From: Opitutaceae bacterium | GTDB lineage: Bacteria; Verrucomicrobiota; Verrucomicrobiia; Opitutales; Opitutaceae | NCBI GenBank assembly: GCA_031282705.1 | Contig: JAITDF010000502.1 | Span: 1-13,241, forward strand | DNA: 13,241 bases | Direction: 5' to 3' | Shown: piece after piece, positions 7,360-13,241 of the stretch | Layout of the letters: every line of letters begins with the position of its first letter | Position numbering within the stretch: the first letter of the stretch is position 1 | Notes under the pieces: model-generated | Database searches by the model: none | Told to the model about the DNA's origin: nothing | Seen by the model: only the letters and a program-made list of their open reading frames with translations | Program-made: the position numbers and the translations under genes

Positions 7360-7364
7360 AGGAG
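7360..7364 (+). promoter_or_regulatory. Shine-Dalgarno site of the aminotransferase gene
   Basis: AGGAG lies 10 nt before the ATG at 7375. It is the clearest ribosome binding site in the window and settles the start over the longer in-frame extension to 7201. Confidence 0.65.
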
Positions 7365-7374
7365 CACCATCCCA

Positions 7375-8556
7375 ATGAGCACCGACCCGAAAAAATGGGT
7401 GGCGGGCCACGTCGCCTCGCTGCCCAAAAGCGGCATCCGTGATTTTTTTGAACTCGTCGCCAAGATGAAAGGCCGGGACGTGATTTCGCTCGGCGTGGGC
7501 GAACCCGATTTCGTCACGCCGTGGCACGTCCGCGAAGCCGCCATCTACGCGCTCGAACGCGGAAAAACCTACTACACCTCGAACCTCGGCACGCCCGAGC
7601 TGCGCCGCGCCATCGCGGGCTACGTCGCGGAGCACTTCGCCGTCGATTACCGCCCCGAGGACCAGATCCTCGTGAGCGTGGGCGTGAGCGAGGCGCTCGA
7701 CCTCGCCTTCCGCGCCTTCTGCAACCCCGGCGACAAGGTCATGTTTCACCAGCCCTGCTACGTGTCCTACCACCCGAGCATCACGCTCGCGCACGGCGAG
7801 GGCATCGCCGTGCCGACGTTCGCCGCGGACAACTTCGCCCTCACCGCCGCCGCGCTCCGCGCCGCCTGGCGGCCCGGCGCGAAAATCCTCATGCTGAACC
7901 TCCCGTGCAACCCCACCGGCGGCACCTGCACGCGCGGGCAGCTTGAGGACATCGCCGCCTTCGCCCGCGAGAAAGACCTGCTCGTCCTCAGCGACGAAAT
8001 CTACTCCGAGCTCACCTTCGAGGGCGCGCACACCAGCATCGCCAGCCTGCCGGGCATGGCGGAACGCACGATCTTCCTGCACGGCTTCTCAAAAGCCTTT
8101 GCCATGACCGGCTGGCGCATCGGCTACGCCTGCGGCCCCGCGCCGCTCATCGACGCGATGATGAAAGTGCACCAGTATTCGATGATGTGCGCCTCCATCA
8201 TCGCGCAGGAAGGCGCGCTCGAGGCCCTGCAACACGGCTGGGACAACGTCTGCCGCATGCGCGAGCAATACCACCGCCGCCGCGACCTCATCGTGCGCCG
8301 CCTCAATGAAGCCGGCCTCGCGTGCCATTCGCCGCGCGGCTCGTTTTACGCGTTCCCCGACGTCGCCGTCACCGGCCTCACGGAAAAGGAATTCGCCACC
8401 GGCCTGCTCGAGCAGGAAAAGGTCGCCGTCGTCCCCGGCACGGCCTTCGGCGCGGGCGGCGCCGGCCACGTCCGCGCCTGTTTCGCGACCGCCTACGACC
8501 AGATCATCGAGGCCTGCGACCGCATCGAACGCTTCGTGCAAAAAATCAGGAAGTAG
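7375..8556 (+). CDS. PLP-dependent class I/II aminotransferase
   Basis: This fold-type I aminotransferase of the aspartate-aminotransferase superfamily has 393 residues. Landmarks are the YYTSNLGTPELR substrate region (66-77), NPTGG with N179, DEIY (207-210), the PLP Schiff-base Lys K240 in HGFSKAFAMTGWR, and R367 near the C-terminus for the substrate carboxylate. The sequence resembles the PatA/AspC-like gamma subgroup, whose members act on aspartate, aromatic amino acids or N-acyl-diaminopimelate, so the exact substrate is open and no symbol is given. It lies 37 bp behind an Lrp/AsnC-type gene, which supports amino-acid-responsive control. The gene is complete with a clear ribosome site. 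Confidence 0.92.
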   Translation: MSTDPKKWVAGHVASLPKSGIRDFFELVAKMKGRDVISLGVGEPDFVTPWHVREAAIYALERGKTYYTSNLGTPELRRAIAGYVAEHFAVDYRPEDQILVSVGVSEALDLAFRAFCNPGDKVMFHQPCYVSYHPSITLAHGEGIAVPTFAADNFALTAAALRAAWRPGAKILMLNLPCNPTGGTCTRGQLEDIAAFAREKDLLVLSDEIYSELTFEGAHTSIASLPGMAERTIFLHGFSKAFAMTGWRIGYACGPAPLIDAMMKVHQYSMMCASIIAQEGALEALQHGWDNVCRMREQYHRRRDLIVRRLNEAGLACHSPRGSFYAFPDVAVTGLTEKEFATGLLEQEKVAVVPGTAFGAGGAGHVRACFATAYDQIIEACDRIERFVQKIRK

Positions 8557-8570
8557 GTCTGACTTGTCAT

Positions 8571-8625
8571 GGCAGGGCGAAGCCTCCGGCTGAGCCGCGG
8601 CTCGGCGGGGCCGCCTCGCCCTGCC
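8571..8625. repeat. Large GC-rich palindromic element after the aminotransferase gene
   Basis: The outer arms ggcagggcga (8571-8580) and tcgccctgcc (8616-8625) are perfectly complementary. The centre is the palindrome gagccgcggctc (8592-8603), with partly pairing sequence between. It starts 15 nt after the stop codon. It could end or stabilise the transcript, but no T-tract follows, so I call it a REP-like repeat rather than a terminator. Confidence 0.65.
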
Positions 8626-8643
8626 TGAAAAGTTCCATCTGGA

Positions 8644-8833
8644 AGGGAACCTCTAAAAATTGAACAGAAGGCGGCAAAGAGAACGAAGAACAACAGAGGG
8701 GCGCCTGCCATTGGTTATCCCAACCTGTTTTTAGCAAACAAGTTCAAGCCGGCCGTCAACCAGGGTTTTCTTTGTTTTTTATCTTCGTTTCCTTTGTTTC
8801 CTTCTGTTCAAAATGAATTATTAGAGGTTCCCT
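8644..8833. repeat. Inverted repeat element upstream of der, possible second MITE type
   Basis: Outer arms agggaacctctaa (8644-8656) and ttagaggttccct (8821-8833) are exact inverse copies. Just inside, gaacagaagg (8662-8671) pairs with ccttctgttc (8800-8809), and similarity continues through the caaagagaacgaagaa / ttcgtttcctttg segments. The 190 bp unit has no ORF of note and fills most of the 314 bp gap 8557-8870. It could be a small non-autonomous element or a long hairpin in the der leader. No target duplication is evident. Confidence 0.55.
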
Positions 8834-8870
8834 GAAAATGATTTAACGCCCAATTTCCAATTCCCGCATC

Positions 8871-10508
8871 ATGCAAACCGTAGCCATCGTCGGACGCCCC
8901 AATGTCGGCAAAAGCCGCCTCTTCAACCGCCTCGCCCGCCGGCGCATCTCCATCGTGCACGACCAGCCCGGCGTCACCCGAGACGTGATCTCCGCGGAAA
9001 TCGAGGAACCCGGCGCCCCGCCCTACCGCCTCCTCGACACCGGCGGCCTCGGCCTCAAGGGCGGCGAGACCCCCGCCCGGCTCATCGCCGCCACCGAGCG
9101 CCAGGTCGCCTTCGCCGTCGACACCGCCGGCCTCATCCTCTTCGTGCTCGACGGCCTCGAAGGCCTCACCGCGCTCGACACCCGCGTCGCCGGACAACTC
9201 CGCCGCGGCAAAAAAAACGTGCTCCTCGTCGTGAACAAAGCCGATTTCGGCGAGGAAAAAATCGACCCCGCCGACGCCTGGCGCCTCGGCCTCGGCGAAC
9301 CCGTCTTCGTCTCCGCCGAGCACGGCCGCGGCGAAGCCGGACTCCGCGAAAAAATCCAGGAACGCCTCGCCGCCCAAGGTAGGGCGCGCTCGCCGAGCGC
9401 GCCGCCCCCCTTTCCCGCCGCCGAAATCACCGGCGCGGAAGCGCCCGATTCCGCAATCCGCAATCCGCAATCCGCATCCCCCGCCGCCGCCACTGATGCC
9501 GCCGCCGCCGCGCCCCTCACCGTCTGCTTCGTCGGCCGCCCCAACGTCGGCAAATCCTCCCTCGGCAACCGCCTCCTCCTCAGCGACCGCCTCATCGTCA
9601 GCGACCACCCCGGCACCACCCGCGACGCCATCACCATCCCCTTTGAATTCAAAGGCCGCGACGGACGCCCGCACCCCTTCAAGCTCATCGACACCGCCGG
9701 CATCCGCGCCGCCACCAAACTCTCCTCGCCCGTCGAGTATTTCTCCCGCCTCCGCTCCCTCGACGCCATCCGCCGGACCGACGTCGTCTTCCTCGTCCTC
9801 GACGCCATCGCCGGCGTCACCCAGCAGGACAAGGCCATCGCCGGCGAAGCCCTCAAGGAACGCAAACCCATCGTCGTCGTCGTCAACAAATGGGACCTCG
9901 TGCGCGACGCCTTCGCCTCCGGCGCGCACCTGGAGGCCATCGACGGCGCCACCGCCTTCAAAAACGAACGCGACTACCGCGAAAAATTCGAGCGCGCCGT
10001 TTTCGACCGCCTCTTCTTCACCCCCGGCGCGCCGCTCGTCTTTGTCTCCGCCCTGAGCGGCCACGAGGTTGACCGCATGCTCAACGCCGCCGTGAAACTC
10101 CACCGCCTCGCCGGCAAAAAAATCCCCACCGCGCCCCTCAACCGCTGCCTAGCCGGCCTCGCCGGGCGGCACCCGCCGCCGGCGGTCGCCGGACGCCGCT
10201 TCCGCATCTACTACGCCACCCAGACCGGCAACCGCCCCTTCCGCATAAAAATCTTCTGCAACCGCGAGGAAAAGCTCACCGAAAGCTACCGCCGCTACCT
10301 TGAGGCCGGCGTCGTCGAAGAGTTCAAGCTCGGCGGCTGCCCCGTCTATTTCGACCTCACGGGCAAGCCCCGCGACGAAACCCGCGCCGCCCGCCGCAGC
10401 CGGGAAAACCACGGGCACCGCGAACGAATCTCCCGCGCCCGAAAGCCCGATAAAAACAACAAACAAAACCACGACCCCGACGCCTCCCATGAAACAATCG
10501 AAGACTGA
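8871..10508 (+). CDS. der: Ribosome biogenesis GTPase Der (EngA) with expanded linker
   Basis: This tandem-GTPase protein is needed for 50S subunit maturation. Domain 1 has GRPNVGKS (8-15), GVTRD (34-38), DTGG (56-59), NKAD (122-125) and SAEHG. Domain 2 has GRPNVGKS (222-229), PGTTRD (247-252), DTAG (274-277), NKWD (339-342) and SALSG. A KH-like C-terminal domain (about 410-497) follows, ending near GCPVYFDLTGKP. The length is 545 residues against roughly 440-490 in most relatives. The excess is a ~50-residue linker (about 166-215) and a basic tail after 500. The linker DNA contains a perfect GC palindrome (9383-9403) and a CCGCAAT tandem repeat (9451-9477). The second G1 loop reads SSLGNRLL, with Gly where a larger residue is common. 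The ATG at 8871 begins directly with the domain; no Shine-Dalgarno is visible. Confidence 0.95.
   Translation: MQTVAIVGRPNVGKSRLFNRLARRRISIVHDQPGVTRDVISAEIEEPGAPPYRLLDTGGLGLKGGETPARLIAATERQVAFAVDTAGLILFVLDGLEGLTALDTRVAGQLRRGKKNVLLVVNKADFGEEKIDPADAWRLGLGEPVFVSAEHGRGEAGLREKIQERLAAQGRARSPSAPPPFPAAEITGAEAPDSAIRNPQSASPAAATDAAAAAPLTVCFVGRPNVGKSSLGNRLLLSDRLIVSDHPGTTRDAITIPFEFKGRDGRPHPFKLIDTAGIRAATKLSSPVEYFSRLRSLDAIRRTDVVFLVLDAIAGVTQQDKAIAGEALKERKPIVVVVNKWDLVRDAFASGAHLEAIDGATAFKNERDYREKFERAVFDRLFFTPGAPLVFVSALSGHEVDRMLNAAVKLHRLAGKKIPTAPLNRCLAGLAGRHPPPAVAGRRFRIYYATQTGNRPFRIKIFCNREEKLTESYRRYLEAGVVEEFKLGGCPVYFDLTGKPRDETRAARRSRENHGHRERISRARKPDKNNKQNHDPDASHETIED
9383..9403. repeat. Perfect GC palindrome inside the der linker
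   Basis: Arms ggcgcgctcg and cgagcgcgcc flank a single C. It lies in frame within the inter-domain linker of Der and encodes a small Arg/Ser/Pro/Ala stretch. Such palindromes are typical of intergenic repeats in GC-rich genomes. Confidence 0.7.
9451..9477. repeat. CCGCAAT heptamer tandem repeat inside der
   Basis: There are three exact copies of ccgcaat plus a partial fourth, encoding SAIRNPQSAS in the Der linker. I recall the same heptamer, read as IRNPQSA or in reverse as GLRIADC, as a widespread intergenic tandem repeat in many bacteria. It appears to have inserted without breaking the frame. Confidence 0.75.
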
Positions 10509-10641
10509 TTATCGCGGCGGCGCGGCCATCGTGCGCTCCACCGGCGCCCTCGAACTCACCGTCACCACCTCCGCCGGCCCCCGCATCACCTCCCTCCGCC
10601 CCCTCACCGCCAGGGGCGGGGGCTCTTCTTTTCCCTTTTGA
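10489..10641 (+). pseudogene. Short ORF, possible N-terminal remnant of a truncated gene
   Basis: The ATG overlaps the last 20 bases of der. The 50 codons start MKQSKTDYRGGAAIVRSTGA and continue ELTVTTSAGPRITSLR before Gly/Ser/Phe-rich codons and a TGA. The ALELTVTTSAGPRITSL segment resembles the first strands of aldose-epimerase-like or related beta-sandwich proteins (a gene product that says 'this nucleates a larger fold'), but the rest is missing. It is either a remnant cut off when the sequence before the repeat-protein gene arrived, or a chance ORF. The family suggestion is from memory and weak. Confidence 0.35.
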
Positions 10642-10788
10642 TGCAATAATCACAACCCCTGTTGTTTTCCTCCGTCAATCAACGCAGCCCGCGTTCATTG
10701 CAAATCATCACCACGTCTGCAAAGCAATCATCCCCGGCACAAGAGATCCGGGGTATCAGCCCAAAACGCTCCAATCCCTCAGCCATCC

Positions 10789-12723
10789 ATGACCATGAAA
10801 CCTGATTCCTCCCGCGAAATCCCCGCCCGGTTTATTCCGGGCATATTTGCCCGCATTCTATTGCCCGCCTGCCTTTTTGGGGCGTCTGTTTTTGCAAACG
10901 CCCAAAACACGCAAGCTGGCGGCAATCCGGTCATTGCCGTTGCCGCCGGCCAAAATTACACTCTGTATGTGACCGGCGACGGCACACTCTGGGCGACAGG
11001 TGCCAATTCATACGGCCAGTTGGGCAATGGCACAAGCACCTGGCAAGAAAAGCCTGCGGCCGTGGCCTCCGATGTCATCGCCGTGGCCGCCGACTGGTCC
11101 CACAGCCTGTATATAACAAACGACGGCACGCTCTGGGCAATGGGCAACAATGGCTCCGGCCAGTTGGGCGATGGCACCACCGGCAGAAGAAAAACCCCCG
11201 TGAAAGTGGCCTCCGGCGTCATCGCCGTTGCCTCCGGCATCGCGCATAGCCTGTATATGACAGGCGACGGCGCGCTCTGGGCAATGGGCAACAATGGCTC
11301 CGGCCAGTTGGGCGATGGCACCACCACTAATCGATACGCGCCCGTGAAAGTGGCCGATAATGTCATCGCGATGTCCGCCGGAGACAAGCACAGCCTGTAT
11401 GTGACCCGCGACGGCACGCTCTGGGGCATGGGAAACAACGATTATGCCCAGTTGGGTGACGGCCCCACCGGGGGCCGGCACACGCCCGCGCCAATAGCCG
11501 CCAATGTCATCGCGGCGGCCGCCGGCTCACAATATAGTTTGTATATAACTGATGACGGCGCACTCTGGGCGGCGGGCTTTAACGAACACGGCCAGTTGGG
11601 CGATGGCACAACCACTGATCGATACGCGCCCGTGAAAGTGGCCTCCAATGCCACCGCCGTGTCCGCCGGCCCGTCCCACAGCCTGTATATAACAAGCGAC
11701 GGACGGCTCTGGGCGACGGGATACAATAACTACGGCAACTTGGGCAACGGCAGCACCACCGACCTTCATTCGCCCAAGGAAGTGGCTGCCGGCGTCGCCG
11801 CCGTGTCCGCCGGCTCATCCCACAGCGTGTATGTGACCCGCGACGGCGCGCTTTGGGGCATGGGAGATAATTACTCCGGTCAGTTGGGCGATGGCATTTC
11901 AAGGGATCATATAATACCCGTGCCAATATACAGCCCCGCCGCGCAACCCGTGCTATTCGTCTCCCCGTCCGCCGCGAAAACCGTCGGCGTTGACAGCGGC
12001 TCTTTTGATATTGCCGTGGCCAACCCGGGTGCCGGTTCGATGACATGGGAAGCGGCGGTGATTTCGGGCGGCACGTGGCTGGACACTTCCACCAAGCGCG
12101 GCACCGACGGCGGCGCAATCAAAGTGAGCTACAATGAAAACAAACCCGGGGGCGCGCGACGCGCGGCAACGCTGCAAATCACCGCCCCCGGCGCGGCGAA
12201 CAGCCCCGTCACGCTGACGATTGAGCAAGCGGCAAACCCCGCGCAGCCCGCGTTGCCCGGCGCGTCAAGCGCGTCAAAAACATCCACCTCGGGCGCGGGC
12301 GCGCCGGTCACTGCCGGCGCAGTCACGGCCAAACCGGCCGCGCCCGGCAATCCGCCGGCGCCGGCGCCCGGCGGCTCCCAGACGGACGCCACCCCTGCCG
12401 CAAACCCCGCCGCCGCCGGCCCGCGCCCGGTGGAGCATGGCGCCGCTCCCGCCGTCGGCGCGCAACACGCCACGGACCTTGCCGCCCTCGCGCTTAAAAT
12501 AATGCAACTGGAGAAGAAAATCGAATCACTGGAGCAACGTGGAGGATACCAGAATAATGACTTGGAGAGCCGGTTCAGGGAGTTGTCCGCGGATGTGTAT
12601 TCAGCGATCCGCCGGCTTGATGGTTCGACCTACTCGACGACATTCGGCTACGCCGGCTTGGAACGCACCATAGCGGATATGCAGGAATCCATCAAAAAAG
12701 TCCGGGAGTGTCATTGCAATTGA
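10789..12723 (+). CDS. Secreted RCC1-repeat protein with BACON-like domain and C-terminal coiled coil
   Basis: The 644-residue product has a basic N-terminus and hydrophobic segment (about 15-37, cleavage likely after ANA at 38), so it is exported. Residues 48-383 are seven consecutive 48-residue repeats of the form VIAVAAG..HSLYVT.DGTLWA, then GNN.yGQLGDGT and a variable tail. These are RCC1-type blades and seven would close one beta-propeller. Residues ~386-482 resemble a BACON/Ig-like domain (VSYNENKPGG and VTLTIEQAA are typical). A Pro/Ala/Thr linker (483-560) leads to a heptad-like coiled coil (about 562-640) ending ECHCN. Blades probably bind a partner protein or glycan; no catalytic motif is seen. 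ATGs at 10789 and 10795 are both possible. Composition is less GC-rich than in the neighbouring genes, which hints at recent acquisition. Its stop lies inside the target duplication of the downstream element. Confidence 0.85.
   Translation: MTMKPDSSREIPARFIPGIFARILLPACLFGASVFANAQNTQAGGNPVIAVAAGQNYTLYVTGDGTLWATGANSYGQLGNGTSTWQEKPAAVASDVIAVAADWSHSLYITNDGTLWAMGNNGSGQLGDGTTGRRKTPVKVASGVIAVASGIAHSLYMTGDGALWAMGNNGSGQLGDGTTTNRYAPVKVADNVIAMSAGDKHSLYVTRDGTLWGMGNNDYAQLGDGPTGGRHTPAPIAANVIAAAAGSQYSLYITDDGALWAAGFNEHGQLGDGTTTDRYAPVKVASNATAVSAGPSHSLYITSDGRLWATGYNNYGNLGNGSTTDLHSPKEVAAGVAAVSAGSSHSVYVTRDGALWGMGDNYSGQLGDGISRDHIIPVPIYSPAAQPVLFVSPSAAKTVGVDSGSFDIAVANPGAGSMTWEAAVISGGTWLDTSTKRGTDGGAIKVSYNENKPGGARRAATLQITAPGAANSPVTLTIEQAANPAQPALPGASSASKTSTSGAGAPVTAGAVTAKPAAPGNPPAPAPGGSQTDATPAANPAAAGPRPVEHGAAPAVGAQHATDLAALALKIMQLEKKIESLEQRGGYQNNDLESRFRELSADVYSAIRRLDGSTYSTTFGYAGLERTIADMQESIKKVRECHCN
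10930..11937 (+). repeat. Seven 144-bp tandem repeats encoding RCC1 blades
   Basis: Every unit is exactly 48 codons, starting at 10930, 11074, 11218, 11362, 11506, 11650 and 11794. Units 2 and 3 share a 51 nt identical run (11131-11181 and 11275-11325, offset exactly 144). The conserved core cagttgggcgatggc recurs in several other units. This regularity indicates recent duplication or gene conversion among blades. Confidence 0.9.
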
Positions 12724-12931
12724 TCCTAAATTCCGCAGTTGAAACGTGTTTTCCAACTGCGGCGCAGTTGGATATCAACATTGTAATATATTCAATAATA
12801 AAACTATATAAATGTTTTGATCGAGAAAAACGCACTTGTTTTGAAGCTCTTTTCACTTCACCCATTGGGTGAAGCTACTGGAGCCGGATTTCCCTCTATG
12901 CTCGCTTTTCAACTGCGGAATTTAGGTTGAT
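12720..12931 (+). mobile_element. MITE-like element, intact copy with TTGAT target duplication
   Basis: The element spans 12725-12926 (202 bp) with perfect 20 bp terminal inverted repeats, cctaaattccgcagttgaaa (12725-12744) and its complement (12907-12926). It is flanked by TTGAT direct repeats (12720-12724 and 12927-12931). Inside are the palindromes ccaactgcggcgcagttgg (12753-12771) and cttcacccattgggtgaag (12856-12874) and an AT-rich core. There is no ORF of note. The left TTGAT holds the TGA stop of the preceding gene, so insertion there left the reading frame intact. An inverted relative lies at 920-1100. Confidence 0.85.
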
Positions 12932-13241
12932 ACAGTATTCAAGGCTCGTCGCTCTTTTCGCTGGCTGTCATTCCGTAAAAAAAGCCCGCCGTGGAGGGTG
13001 ACGCGTCAGGCGAGGCATGGCGTGGCGGGGCCCGACGGGGCGGCGACTTGACAAGGCGGCGGCAGTGCTTGCCGGGGCGGCGACTTTAGTCGCCGAAAGA
13101 CGCGGAGCGTCGCGGCCGGGCGACTTCAGTCGCCCGATCAGAACACGGTGCCGGCGCCGTGTTCGTTGTGGCGACTAAAGTCGCCACGCCGTCAAAAGCG
13201 CGACATAAAAAGTCATTTTCCACCTGTCCCCAATTGGTTTT
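12932..13241. other. Gene-free right end with palindromes
   Basis: I see no credible gene in these 310 bases. The main content is the palindrome group at 13079-13187. Further right, the minus strand of the last 41 bases carries ttggggacaggtggaaaatg. From memory, strings of this kind often occur beside transposase genes of the Y1/RAYT type, so such a gene may lie just beyond the window. That is a weak inference. Confidence 0.5.
13079..13187. repeat. Cluster of four palindromes (GGCGACT-type family)
   Basis: The palindromes are ggcgactttagtcgcc (13079-13094), gggcgacttcagtcgccc (13118-13135), a 24-base hairpin with arms gaacacgg / ccgtgttc (13141-13164) and gtggcgactaaagtcgccac (13168-13187). 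The first and last are the same sequence in opposite orientation, so the whole 109 bp is a nested inverted repeat. It resembles a REP-type doublet and could form a cruciform or a transcript-end structure. Confidence 0.75.

Noticed and set aside
8808..10103. 431-codon minus-strand open frame antisense to der
   Set aside because: It is composed of Gly/Glu/Asp/Ala low-complexity sequence and is fully explained as the complement of der.
10732..10753. ccccgg/ccgggg hairpin before the RCC1-repeat gene as a riboswitch or operator
   Set aside because: It is a simple 6 bp stem with no wider conserved structure that I can recognise.
10930..11937. Non-coding tandem array or CRISPR
   Set aside because: The period is exactly 48 codons within one open frame and the unit translates to an RCC1-type blade.
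13060..13190. CRISPR array
   Set aside because: The repeats are palindromes in alternating orientation with unequal spacing, not regular direct repeats with unique spacers.

Overview
The window is GC-rich, with many short palindromic intergenic repeats, weak or absent Shine-Dalgarno sequences and several housekeeping genes. Gene content and repeat style suggest a verrucomicrobial bacterium, probably Opitutaceae or a relative. That assignment is an inference from protein style and repeats; there is no rRNA or other marker here to prove it.

Layout, left to right. Positions 1-920 hold a decayed run of small, tightly overlapping minus-strand genes that look phage- or island-derived. They are a partial ORF running off the left edge, a frameshifted gene, an intact 65-codon gene, and the 3' end of a gene cut off at 920. 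That last gene is broken by a ~180 bp mobile-repeat copy (920-1100). Next come palindromic repeats, trpD on the minus strand (1219-2268), another 570 bp of repeats, a TIG-domain lipoprotein gene on the minus strand (2848-3846) and, divergent from it, hemW (3905-5116). On the plus strand follow hisD (5336-6628), an Lrp/AsnC-type regulator (6849-7337) and a class I/II aminotransferase (7375-8556). The last two are probably one operon. A repeat-rich gap leads to der (engA, 8871-10508), a short truncated-looking ORF (10489-10641) and a 644-aa secreted protein (10789-12723). That protein has seven exact 48-residue RCC1-type repeats, a BACON-like domain, a Pro/Ala linker and a C-terminal coiled coil. 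A MITE-like element (12725-12926) with 20 bp terminal inverted repeats and a TTGAT target duplication sits directly on its stop codon. The last 310 bases carry no gene, only palindromes.

How the genes relate. trpD and hisD serve tryptophan and histidine synthesis but are not in trp or his operons. The regulator-aminotransferase pair fits amino-acid-responsive control of amino-acid metabolism. HemW and Der are housekeeping: heme trafficking and 50S ribosome assembly. The accessory content is the phage remnant, the repeat protein and several repeat families. The most notable points are the MITE pair in inverted orientation 11.6 kb apart, a Der linker built from intergenic-type repeats, and the RCC1/BACON/coiled-coil architecture with near-identical neighbouring blades. 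I found no CRISPR array, tRNA, rRNA or recognised defence operon, and no clear new multi-gene system.
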